The notes beneath the pieces are model-generated. The model saw nothing but the letters and a program-made list of their open reading frames with translations, made no database searches and had not been told where the DNA came from. Positions 44,612-55,545 of a stretch of 64,000 bases of DNA are shown piece by piece. The position numbers and the translations under genes are program-made. The stretch is from Tragulus kanchil (Eukaryota; Chordata; Mammalia; Artiodactyla; Tragulidae). The number at the start of each line of letters is the position of its first letter. Position 1 is the stretch's first letter. The DNA lies in contig JAIOJX010000031.1 of the NCBI GenBank assembly GCA_022376925.1, positions 140,076,854 through 140,140,853 on the forward strand, in the 5' to 3' direction.

Positions 44612-45915
44612 CAATCCGCATTCATTGTTACGGGACTTAAAACAACCTTTCTTCAAAAAGTGATACAGCAAAAAGCCATAAAGGATTCCTTTTACAGCTG
44701 GATATGTGGCTGTCATAACAACCGCGGACGAGAAGTGTGCAATATTTACCCTGATTCTCTTCGTGATGGTGACTCGTTGTCAGTGCTGCAGGCCCTTGGA
44801 TTCTCTGTGTTCAGTATTAGTGTCACTTTAGTACTTCAGGGCCTGCAGAGATTTTTGCAGATGAAGTATGTGTGTATGTTACTAAGTTAAACTTAGAAAC
44901 AGAACCTCATCCAGTTTTTATAATGTATTTTTGCAGACTACTGTAAATAGCCAATCAATGCCAATGTCAAAGAGGAAGCTCTGTGGACTTTGCTCTCCTG
45001 CACCAGTATTTCAGGAACCCCGCGTGCCATCTCCACCGCTCGCTCGGCAAAGCCGCCTGTTCCCTACAGCTGTGCCTTTCACTCTCGCACTCCTTGGTTT
45101 TCATCATAATGCAGGAAGAGCATCGGATTGAGCTTAGAGTAAGGAAGACTCATCTCCATTATGTTGTAAGAAATCAGATGTTTTGAGAAACAATTTTCGT
45201 TAAACGAGATGGTGAACCTCAGCCACTGTCGTGCTCTTTTCTGGTTCATTGTTTTCATTTAATGCTCAATATACTTTGTATTTTTTTTAATGATTTTAAG
45301 ACCACTCTGAAGGCGTCTGAGTAGACACATTTGGTTCTGAATTACGTGTTGTCTGGGAACTTGATAGTCGCTGTTTCAGCCAGTTGGATTTTTTGGCTGT
45401 GGCCACCCTGTGGTCACACGAGTGTCGTGCGGGCACGAAGCGTCCGTCCCAGGGGCCGCGTGGGAGCAGTGCCGCGAACCGGAGTCCAGGGTTCTCCCTG
45501 CCAGAGAGTGTTGACGACATACTGTGTATGCATATTAGCCACGTGTACTATAGTGACCCTTACACTCTTGGGATTGCTGTAAATATTTTAAAGAGCTGGA
45601 GGTGCCTTTTACCTGTTTATCAGAAGATTTTGAAAGGGTTTAAATTATTTCGTGAGCATCTTTTAAATTTCATTTGATGTAAAGCTGAAAATTCAAAGAC
45701 AGGACAAAAACATTTTAACAAGGCTGCCATTTATCTTAAATGTGTTCATCTTGGCTTTCATATGTATAAAATTTTATTCTTTGAACTGCAGCAATAAAAC
45801 CCTCTGCTCCTACTAAGTCTTAAAGAGGGTACTCTATATATTCTTCATGGTTTTATTTCCTGTAAATTTTGTAGGTAAATATGTGCATAAAAATAAATAC
45901 TTTATATATACATAG
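44612..45915 (+). other. CNEP1R1: CNEP1R1 3' untranslated region (approximate end)
   Basis: Mostly AT-rich sequence after the stop codon, without clear transposon matches. AATAAA signals lie at 45793-45798 and 45892-45897; the second would end the transcript near 45915. A GC- and CpG-rich patch sits at about 45400-45500. The 3' part from 45631 is repeated from 46761, so both polyadenylation signals reappear near 46923 and 47022. The exact end is inferred from the signals only. Confidence 0.6.
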
Positions 45916-47871
45916 TGATTGGGCTTTTTCCTTGGTTTAAGTCTGTAACTGAAGAAAGTGTTAACCATACTGTGAATCAGATACAGGCTAGTTACATATG
46001 AGATGTTTTACTCTTTAACTGTATGTCCAGTAGGGCAGATTTCAAGTAGATATTCAATTTATCAGGCTGTGAATACTTACATTTCTTATTCGTGTCCACC
46101 GTGGACTGTGGCCCACCAGGCTCCTCTGTCCATGGAATTTTCCAGGCAAGAATACTGGAGTGGGTTGCCATTTCCTGCTCCAGAAGATCTCCCTGACCCA
46201 GAGATTGAACCCAGGTCTCTTGTGTCTCCTACCATGGCAGGTCAGTTCTCTACCACTACACCACCTGGGAAACCCCATTTCTTACTCATTATTTGTTGCT
46301 TAATTAGAAAATGCAAGTTTTCTCAAAAACTCATAGCTAGTTTCCTCCAAGAGTATGAATTAAAGAGGGGTTTTATGTCTTAAATCCTTTTTGGAGTCAT
46401 CAACTGCATTGTATAGTTCACAAAAACCTTGAATCTCTCTCCCCTGTAAAAATACATGTTTGTACATACACTTTGCATGTACTTGGAGAGGATTTCAAGT
46501 ATTTCCTGATGCCAGGTTGCTTGGAATCCACTGGCTCCAAGAAAGAAACTTTTTTGTTATAGTTCTAAAGATTTTTCATACCTTAACTTCTAGCAAAACT
46601 ATTCATTTTCCAAAAAAGTCTTCTGATTGAAAATGGCCCAGGGATCCTTGCCAAGTTGGCTTCTCACCACCAGCACCCTCAGTCTTTCAAATGCCCTTCC
46701 ACTCTGTTAGGAAATGACTCTCCAGGCTAGGAGTCCTCTAAAAAATGTTTTATTTTCGTTTGAAAGGGTTTAAATTATTTCGTGAGCATCTTTTAAATTT
46801 CATTTGATGTAAAGCTGAAAATTCAAAGACAGGACAAAAACATTTTAACAAGGCTGCCATTTATCTTAAATGTGTTCATCTTGGCTTTCATATGTATAAA
46901 ATTTTATTCTTTGAACTGCAGCAATAAAACCCTCTGCTCCTACTAAGTCTTAAAGAGGGTACTCTATATATTCTTCATGGTTTTATTTCCTGTAAATTTT
47001 GTAGGTAAATATGTGCATAAAAATAAATACTTTATATATACATAGTGATTGGGCTTTTTCCTTGGTTTAAGTCTGTAACTGAAGAAAGTGTTAACCATAC
47101 TGTGAATCAGATACAGGCTAGTTACATATGAGATGTTTTACTCTTTAACTGTATGTCCAGTAGGGCAGATTTCAAGTAGATATTCAATTTATCAGGCTGT
47201 GAATACTTACATTTCTTATTCGTGTCCACCGTGGACTGTGGCCCACCAGGCTCCTCTGTCCATGGAATTTTCCAGGCAAGAATACTGGAGTGGGTTGCCA
47301 TTTCCTGCTCCAGAAGATCTCCCTGACCCAGAGATTGAACCCAGGTCTCTTGTGTCTCCTACCATGGCAGGTCAGTTCTCTACCACTACACCACCTGGGA
47401 AACCCCATTTCTTACTCATTATTTGTTGCTTAATTAGAAAATGCAAGTTTTCTCAAAAACTCATAGCTAGTTTCCTCCAAGAGTATGAATTAAAGAGGGG
47501 TTTTATGTCTTAAACCCTTTTTTGGAGTCATCAACTGCATTGTATAGTTCACAAAAACCTTGAATCTCTCTCCCCTGTAAAAATACATGTTTGTACATAC
47601 ACTTTGCATGTACTTGGAGAGGATTTCAAGTATTTCCTGATGCCAGGTTGCTTGGAATCCACTGGCTCCAAGAAAGAAACTTTTTTGTTATAGTTCTAAA
47701 GATTTTTCATACCTTAACTTCTAGCAAAACTATTCATTTTCCAAAAAAGTCTTCTGATTGAAAATGGCCCAGGGATCCTTGCCAAGTTGGCTTCTCACCA
47801 CCAGCACCCTCAGTCTTTCAAATGCCCTTCCACTCTGTTAGGAAATGACTCTCCAGGCTAGGAGTCCTCTA
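45631..47871. repeat. Tandem duplication L, offset 1130, carries the end of the CNEP1R1 3' UTR
   Basis: 45631-46740 is repeated as 46761-47871 with one substitution and one homopolymer difference. The join at 46741-46760 is low-complexity. Confidence 0.95.
46094..46276 (-). mobile_element. Bov-tA-type SINE, antisense
   Basis: GGACTGTGGCCCACCAGGCT to CACTACACCACCTGGGAAAC. Copy at 47224-47406. Confidence 0.88.
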
Positions 47872-47981
47872 ACTTTACAGGTGGGAAAGGCAGTCTTGGA
47901 TTTCCACAATGACTCTGCATCCCCATGACTCACAGAAGACAACCAACACTAAGTCTCTTGTCTCAGCTTGAAAGAACGTGT

Positions 47982-48003
47982 TGTGTGTGTGTGTGTGTGT
48001 GTG
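47982..48003. repeat. TG microsatellite
   Basis: (TG)11 here, (TG)10 in the duplicate at 49076-49095. Confidence 0.95.
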
Positions 48004-48019
48004 GAACTTCAGTCATGAG

Positions 48020-48250
48020 CCGTTACAGTAGTATGGTTAAGAATGTGGACTCTCAGGCAACACTGAATTCTAATCTCAGATCTACTACTTGCTGCTTTTG
48101 TAACCTTAGGCAAATTGTGTAACCTTAATTTTCTCATTTATAAAATGGGCATAATTCCAGTCTTCTAGAAAGAGAAAAATACAGTGTATAAGATACAGGC
48201 ATATTGCCAGTCATCTGGGCTTATATCGAGTATTAAATTGTTAATTCATG
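48020..48250 (+). mobile_element. MIR
   Basis: Classic MIR order: GGTTAAGAATGTGGACTCTC, CTACTACTTGCTGCTTTTGT, ACCTTAGGCAAATTGTGTAA, TTTCTCATTTATAAAATGGG. Copy at about 49112-49340. Confidence 0.88.
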
Positions 48251-48559
48251 GAGAGCGCTTAACCAGTGCTTGGCTACAGACTCAATGCTCAGTCAATATG
48301 GTTGTTAAACCGAACATTAAAGATAAAAACCTCACTGTTGCAGCCGCTTTACCTAATAGCCATGAGGTGAGATTCTTAAGATGGAAGGCTAAATGCTAAG
48401 ATTTGTAACGTAAAAAGCTGTAGAGAAACTAAAATAACTTCATTAAGTCAAAAAAGAAATATTTATCCTTGCTTTCTATATTTTTAATTTTCCTACAGTC
48501 ATCTATCAGTATCAGACATTGGCCTCTGTCCTATCCTAAAAACTATTTTTAAAAATCCA

Positions 48560-48918
48560 ACAGATTGTTACGGAAAAATTGAAAACAAATATAAAAGTGG
48601 AGAAAGTAGTATAATGGACACTTGAATGGTTACCACACGGAACCAACTTTGTCTCTTGTGTTCTATTTCCTCACCCCCACAAAGGATTATTTTTTAAATA
48701 AATTCCAGATATTTTTCGTTTAATCTGTAACTAGTCCAGTATATATCTCCAGAAGAAAGAGACTTGTTCTCCATAGTCACAATAATTATGTCACACCTAA
48801 AACAATAATTTTGTACCATTAAATTTCAGCTCATACATCCCCAGTAGTCTCGTAAATGTCTCTCTTAGTGGTTGCTGTTCAGCTTAGCAGTTGCGATGAC
48901 GGGTTAGTCCCAGAGATC
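48560..48918. mobile_element. Diverged L1-like 3' sequence
   Basis: Contains AAATTCCAGATATTTTTCGT and CAGTATATATCTCCAGAAGA, patterns of old L1 3' UTRs. Orientation not certain. Copy at about 49652-50003. Confidence 0.4.
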
Positions 48919-50002
48919 CTTCCATGAGAATGCCCCCCCTCTCAAAGGGGCTAGGGGGTCCTCTAACTTTACAGGTGGGAAAGGCAGTCTTGGATTTCCA
49001 CAATGACTCTGCATCCCCATGACTCACAGAAGACAACCAACACTAAGTCTCTTGTCTCAGCTTGAAAGAACGTGTTGTGTGTGTGTGTGTGTGTGGAACT
49101 TCAGTCATGAGCCGTTACAGTAGTATGGTTAAGAATGTGGACTCTCAGGCAACACTGAATTCTAATCTCAGATCTACTACTTGCTGCTTTTGTAACCTTA
49201 GGCAAATTGTGTAACCTTAATTTTCTCATTTATAAAATGGGCATAATTCCAGTCTTCTAGAAAGAGAAAAATACAGTGTATAAGATACAGGCATATTGCC
49301 AGTCATCTGGGCTTATATCGAGTATTAAATTGTTAATTCATGGAGAGCGCTTAACCAGTGCTTGGCTACAGACTCAATGCTCAGTCAATATGGTTGTTAA
49401 ACCGAACATTAAAGATAAAAACCTCACTGTTGCAGCCGCTTTACCTAATAGCCATGAGGTGAGATTCTTAAGATGGAAGGCTAAATGCTAAGATTTGTAA
49501 CGTAAAAAGCTGTAGAGAAACTAAAATAACTTCATTAAGTCAAAAAAGAAATATTTATCCTTGCTTTCTATATTTTTAATTTTCCTACAGTCATCTATCA
49601 GTATCAGACATTGGCCTCTGTCCTATCCTAAAAACTATTTTTAAAAATCCAACAGATTGTTACGGAAAAATTGAAAACAAATATAAAAGTGGAGAAAGTA
49701 GTATAATGGACACTTGAATGGTTACCACACGGAACCAACTTTGTCTCTTGTGTTCTATTTCCTCACCCCCACAAAGGATTATTTTTAAGTAAATTCCAGA
49801 TATTTTTCGTTTAATCTGTAAATAGTCCAGTATATATCTCCAAAAGAAAGAGACTTGTTCTCCATAGTCACAATAATTATGTCACACCTAAAACAATAAT
49901 TTTGTACCATTAAATTTCAGCTCATACATCCCCAGTAGTCTCGTAAATGTCTCTCTTAGTGGTTGCTGTTCAGCTTAGCAGTTGCGATGCACGGGTTAGT
50001 TG

Positions 50003-50183
50003 CCCCGAGAGATCTGGAATCTCCCTCGACCAGGAATTGAACCTGTGTCCCTTGCCTTGGCAGGCAGATGCCTCAACACTGAGCCATCAGGGAAGTCCCC
50101 ACCAAACTGTTTTCTGAAACAATTGCCCCATTTTACATTCCCACCAGCAATGTTCAAAAGTTCCAGGAGCTATCCACCCACTG
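50003..50183 (-). mobile_element. Short CHR-type SINE plus L1 fragment, antisense
   Basis: 50003-50098 ends in the head CTGAGCCATCAGGGAAGTCC. 50099-50183 (CCAAACTGTTTTCTGAAACA, CATTCCCACCAGCAATGTTC) is reversed L1 3' UTR. Confidence 0.7.
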
Positions 50184-50585
50184 AAAATTAAAATGAGAAA
50201 GACTGGCAATGCCCATTCTGGTGAGCAGATGAAAGAGCTGACTCTATCAACTTCTAGGTAAACAGGACGCTCTTAGACTCTTCTCCCGTCACTCTTTAAA
50301 TCAAAACCATTTAAGCTTTGTTGCTTTCCAAAGGTCATGTGAGTTAGATGGGATTTACAGCAATTCTGTACAGGGATTAAATCCTATGAAGTAGAAACGA
50401 TTCATTCTAATCTAGGTATTTTTCACCGTGTTTATTTTGGTCAGCCACCCAACAAAGCAGGCAAGTTTTCAAGGTTAGAATTGTGAATATCCTATAGCAC
50501 AAAAATGATTTGGCTCATTTTAGGTTTCTGCTTTCTTTAAAGAAAATTCTTTTTTAATATTAGTTCTGTATTTGAAGAAAGTTTT

Positions 50586-50840
50586 TTGTTTTTTTTTTTT
50601 TTTAAGTTTTGGCCTCTTTTATTGGTTTATTTATTGATTGATTTTCATCCATCTTTACTCTTCGGCCTGTGTGGGCCTCCCATGGCAGTGGCCTCTCTCA
50701 TTGCAGAGCGCCTACTCTGGGCGAATGCGCTGCAGAGCGCTGGCTCGTCATTGGACACACCAGTCCAGCTGCGGTGGGATCTTCCCAGGCCAGAAATCGA
50801 AGGTGGACTCTTTACCCACTGGATCATCAGGGAAGCCCCA
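50586..50840 (-). mobile_element. Hairpin-head CHR-like SINE, antisense, internal deletion
   Basis: Perfect 15-bp target duplication TTTGAAGAAAGTTTT at 50571-50585 and 50841-50855. Lacks the hairpin (GCCAGAAATCGAAGGTGGAC there), so a deleted member. Copy at 51716-51970. Confidence 0.88.
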
Positions 50841-50989
50841 TTTGAAGAAAGTTTTAACCTGCTAGGACAAAGTAAAAAATTGAAAGGCTACATCAGCATT
50901 TGGTGTATTTTTGTCACTTTCGCTATTGGCTAACAAGTGAAACAACAATTTAAGTCCAAGCTTTTTATAGAGTGGGTATTACCAAAAGC

Positions 50990-51313
50990 TTGGCCTGTCT
51001 GTAAACCCGGTGCAGAATCAAATCCTGGAGACAAGATTCTGAGTGAAGTAGAAAAGGACATCTTTATTGCTTTGCCAAACCAAGGGAGACACACCGGGCT
51101 TCTGCCTTAAAAAACCATATTCCCTCCACCCCAGAGAACTTAATGAGGGTTTCTATAGTAATGGGTCAAAGGGGCTGTCTCTGACAAGCTTAGGGTGTGA
51201 GCAGGGGCTCAGGAGGGTCTCCTAATCTTGATGAGTTTCTTCTGGTTAATCTCATTTCTTGGCTGCTCCTCCCTTGATTAGCAACGGTTCCAACCTGCCC
51301 CTAGAAACCTAGC
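50990..51313 (-). mobile_element. Probable LTR, antisense; fuller copy 52120-52510
   Basis: Reverse strand carries an AATAAAGATGTCC polyadenylation signal in GCAAAGCAATAAAGATG context (51058-51074). The style is that of an ERV LTR. It is cut by the duplication join; the second copy continues past 52443. No coding region. Family not certain. Confidence 0.45.
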
Positions 51314-52510
51314 AAATTAAAATGAGAAAGACTGGCAATGCCCATTCTGGTGAGCAGATGAAAGAGCTGACTCTATCAACTTCTAGGTAAACAGGACGCT
51401 CTTAGACTCTTCTCCCGTCACTCTTTAAATCAAAACCATTTAAGCTTTGTTGCTTTCCAAAGGTCATGTGAGTTAGATGGGATTTACAGCAATTCTGTAC
51501 AGGGATTAAATCCTATGAAGTAGAAACGATTCATTCTAATCTAGGTATTTTTCACCGTGTTTATTTTGGTCAGCCACCCAACAAAGCAGGCAAGTTTTCA
51601 AGGTTAGAATTGTGAATATCCTATAGCACAAAAATGATTTGGCTCATTTTAGGTTTCTGCTTTCTTTAAAGAAAATTCTTTTTTAATATTAGTTCTGTAT
51701 TTGAAGAAAGTTTTTTTTTTTTTTTTTTTTTTTAAGTTTTGGCCTCTTTTATTGGTTTATTTATTGATTGATTTTCATCCATCTTTACTCTTCGGCCTGT
51801 GTGGGCCTCCCATGGCAGTGGCCTCTCTCATTGCAGAGCGCCTACTCTGGGCGAATGCGCTGCAGAGCGCTGGCTCGTCATTGGACACACCAGTCCAGCT
51901 GCGGTGGGATCTTCCCAGGCCAGAAATCGAAGGTGGACTCTTTACCCACTGGATCATCAGGGAAGCCCCATTTGAAGAAAGTTTTAACCTGCTAGGACAA
52001 AGTAAAAAATTGAAAGGCTACATCAGCATTTGGTGTATTTTTGTCACTTTCGCTATTGGCTAACAAGTGAAACAACAATTTAAGTCCAAGCTTTTTATAG
52101 AGTGGGTATTACCAAAAGCTTGGCCTGTCTGTAAACCCGGTGCAGAATCAAATCCTGGAGACAAGATTCTGAGTGAAGTAGAAAAGGACATCTTTATTGC
52201 TTTGCCAAACCAAGGGAGACACACCGGGCTTCTGCCTTAAAAAACCATATTCCCTCCACCCCAGAGAACTTAATGAGGGTTTCTATAGTAATGGGTCAAA
52301 GGGGCTGTCTCTGACAAGCTTAGGGTGTGAGCAGGGGCTCAGGAGGGTCTCCTAATCTTGATGAGTTTCTTCTGGTTAATCTCATTTCTTGGCTGCTCCT
52401 CCCTTGATTAGCAACGGTTCCAACCTGCCCCTAGAAACCTAGCGAAGGTCATGATGGCTGGAGTTTGCCAACAAGAAACGGAGGACACAGAAAGACCTCT
52501 ATGCCTGGAA

Positions 52511-52927
52511 GCCCCACAGTGCCCAAATCAGTTTCAAGGCTATGTATTTCTTTTGGATGTATAATGTGGAACCAGCAACCATGATTTTTTTAGTTTACGT
52601 AATTTCGCATGTTTTATCACTATGATACAGATTCCCTAAGTCGTCAGTTTGTAAAGTTTAAATATATGAGATGCACAAAAAAAACTGACCGTCATCTTTA
52701 AAATAATCCTTACCTTCCTTTTTACTTGGAAATTTGATAAATCCTGATTTTGATCTGGCTTAGAAAGTAATGAAAAAGCAAAACTGTGTAACAGTTACTT
52801 AAATGAAGTGACATATTCACATGATGAGTTAAAACATACACTAAAACACAGTAATCTTTAGATGACCTACAGCTAGTCTTGACATGTTCATTTAAAAACA
52901 GATGAGGAAAATAAAAATAAAAACAGA
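52511..52927. other. Intergenic AT-rich sequence, nothing recognised
   Basis: Unique, with no gene or repeat that I can name. Confidence 0.5.
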
Positions 52928-53104
52928 AAGGAAGACTCCCTGGTGGTTGAGTGGCTATGAGTCTGCCCCCAATGCAGGCAGCCCAGATTCAGTCTCTGGT
53001 CAGGGATCCCACATGCTGCAAGTGAAGCTCCTCTGTGCTACAATGAAAATGGAAGATTCTGTGTTCCACGAGGAAGACCCAGCGCAGCCAAATCAATAAA
53101 TACT
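52928..53104 (+). mobile_element. CHR-type SINE, sense
   Basis: GGAAGACTCCCTGGTGGTTG head, GATCCCACATGCTGCAAGTG body, tail AATCAATAAATACTTTAAAA. Confidence 0.75.
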
Positions 53105-53120
53105 TTAAAAAGTAAGTGAA

Positions 53121-53397
53121 GGGCTTCCCTGGTGGTCCAGTGGGTAAGGACACCGCCTTGCAGTGCAAGGGGCACCGGTTCAATCCCTGCCCTGGGAAGA
53201 TCCCACGGGCTGCAGAGCGGCTGGACCAATGTGTCCAATTATGCGCCAGCGCTCTGGAGCGCATGCGCCCAGAGTACGTGCTCTGCAACAAGAGAGGCCA
53301 CTGCGATGGGAGGCCCACACAGGCCAAAGAGTAAATATGGATGAAAATAAATACAACCAACAAAAGAGGCCAAGATTTAAAAAAAAAAAAAAAAAGG
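53121..53397 (+). mobile_element. Hairpin-head CHR-like SINE, sense, recent
   Basis: Complete with GCCTTGCAGTGCAAGGGGCA, GCGCATGCGC core at 53259-53268, and a poly-A tail. Perfect 10-bp target duplication AGTAAGTGAA at 53111-53120 and 53398-53407. Confidence 0.9.
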
Positions 53398-53749
53398 AGT
53401 AAGTGAATTTAAGACAGATTAAATCAGATGGGAACATACCAGCTCTTCACTGGAGCCCTGGGTCTTGCAGTCCGTGCACAGTCACTCAGTCATGTCCAGC
53501 TCTTCTTGACCCCATGGGCGGAGAAGCAGCTAGACTGAGAATGGACTCATCGAGAGCTGGGCAAGGAAAGTTAAGTAATTACCAACAGAAAGGAAATGTT
53601 GCCTTTGTGGGAAGGAAGAAGAAACAACTGCAGTATTACATGGGTTTATTTGGGAAATAACAGGTTTGTTTGTTTGTTTGTTTTCAAGTGGGAAAGTTTA
53701 TAAGAACTCTACGAACACAAGATTATTTTCCTAGGTGGAACTCATGCTA

Positions 53750-54480
53750 CAACTAACCTGGAAACAACATTCAACAACATTGATATCTTGTGCTCAAAGG
53801 CAGAACTCTTTGACATAAATTGTAGCAATATTCTTTTTTTGTGTGGATCCATCTCTTAAAGCGAAGGAAATAAAAGCAAAAGTATACAAGTGCGCCTAAT
53901 TAAACCTAAAAGCTTCTGCACAGTGAACTAAACCATCGACAATAGGAAAAGATGACCTACTGAATGAGAGAAAATATTTGCAAATGATATTACTAAGAGG
54001 GGTTAATACCCAAACTATATAAACAATTCAATATCAATAAACAGCCCAATTAAAAAATGAGCAGAAGAACTGAATAGGTATCTTTCCAAAGAGGACATAC
54101 AGATGGCCAACAGACACATGAAAAGATGCTCAACATCATTAATCATCAGAGAAATGCAAATTAAAACCACAGTGAGCTACCACCTCACACCTGTCAGAAT
54201 ACCATCAAAGCTACCATCAAAAGGAATACAAACAACAAATAGTGGTGAGGATGTGGAGAAGAGGAAACCCTTACACACTACTGAATCTGGTGAAGCCCTG
54301 GTGGAAACAGTATGGAAATTTCTCAAAAAAACTGAAAATAGACCCAGGAATTCCGCTCCTGGGTGAGTATACATATGTATATATGTAAATCCATATATAT
54401 CCATACAGAGTGCACTAATTTTAAAAGATACACACACTCCAATGTTCATAGCAACATTATTTACAATTGCCAAGGTGCTG
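53750..54480 (+). mobile_element. L1 ORF2 3' end, sense
   Basis: AAACCTAAAAGCTTCTGCAC, GAGAAATGCAAATTAAAACC, ATGTGGAGAAGAGGAAACCC, in the order found at the end of L1 ORF2. Frames broken. Confidence 0.8.
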
Positions 54481-54565
54481 TTGTATTGTTATTGTTTTTC
54501 AGCTGCTGAGTCATGTCTGACTCTTTGCTACTCCATGGACTGCAGCACTTCAGGCTTCCCTGTTG
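54481..54565 (-). mobile_element. Bov-A/BovB-type fragment, antisense
   Basis: GCTGAGTCATGTCTGACTCT and CCATGGACTGCAGCACTTCA. Confidence 0.65.
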
Positions 54566-54825
54566 TTTAACAAAAAATGTAAAGGGGGAGAAACAGGAGT
54601 CTGAGAAAACAGCTCATTCCTATTGAAAACAAAATTTGTTTGCCGATAATTGATTACAAGTATTTTTATTGTGTCCAAAGGAAAAGGCTTCTATGCAATC
54701 TAATTCAAAAATTCCCTCTTGACCAAGATAACTTGTAGGAAAAGGGGATGGTTGACTGGATCATTGATATTGATCATGTCGATCATTGCTTGTCTGGATT
54801 TTTTTTTTTTTTTTTTTAAATGATT

Positions 54826-55030
54826 GCAAAGAATTTGGTGGCTCAGATGGTAAAGAATCTGCCTGCAATGCAGGAGATCTGGGTTCGATCCCTGGGTCAG
54901 GAAGATCCCCTGGAGAAGGAAGGGGCAACCCACTCCAGTGTTCTTGCCTGGAGAATCCCATGGACAGAGAAGTCTGGCAGGCTGCAGTCCGTGGGTCACA
55001 GAGTCAGACAGGACTGAACAACTAACATTT
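54826..55030 (+). mobile_element. Bov-tA-type SINE, sense
   Basis: GGTGGCTCAGATGGTAAAGA, B box GGTTCGATCC, GGAGAAGGAAGGGGCAACCC, end GACAGGACTGAACAACTAAC. Confidence 0.9.
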
Positions 55031-55107
55031 AGGAATTAGTGTTTGCACTGCCCCTAAGATTGATGATCTTAGGTGGCTGGAAGGGCTCTTAAGCTCATTA
55101 AACAGTT

Positions 55108-55545
55108 TTTTGTTGTTGTTTAGTCGCTAAGTTGTGTCTGACTCTTTGCAAGCTTATGCTGTAGTATGCCAGGTTTCCCTGTCCTTCACCATCTCTCGGA
55201 GTTTGCTCAGTTTCACGTCCATTGAAGTCAGTGATGCCATCCAACCGTATCATCCTCTGCCGCCCCCTTCTCTTGTCCTCAGTCTTTCTCTGCATGAGGG
55301 TCATTTTCAATGAGTTGGCTCTATATATCAGGCAGTCAAAGTATTAGTGCTTCAGTTTCAGCATCAGTCCTTCTAATGAACAATCAGGGTTGATTTCCTT
55401 TAGGATTGACTGGTTTGATCTTGCAGTCCAAGGGACTCTCAAGAGTCTTCTCCAGCACCACAATTCACAACTCAAAAGCATTAATTCTTCAGTGCTCAGC
55501 CTCCTTCACGGTTCGACTCTCATTAAATAGGTTATTATTCACTCT
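55108..55545 (-). mobile_element. BovB (RTE) 3' end, antisense
   Basis: GTTGTTTAGTCGCTAAGTTG to CAGTGCTCAGCCTCCTTCAC. The part from 55211 recurs at 56338-56672. Confidence 0.87.

Larger units (their letters stand above)
47866..50003. repeat. Tandem duplication M, offset 1094
   Basis: 47866-about 48909 is repeated as 48960-about 50003. It starts where duplication L ends. The copies differ by one TG unit in a microsatellite and a few point changes. Confidence 0.94.
50185..52443. repeat. Tandem duplication N, offset 1129, directly abutting
   Basis: 50185-51313 is repeated as 51314-52443. The main difference is the length and purity of the T-run at the 3' end of an antisense SINE (50581-50603 against 51711-51733). 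Confidence 0.95.
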
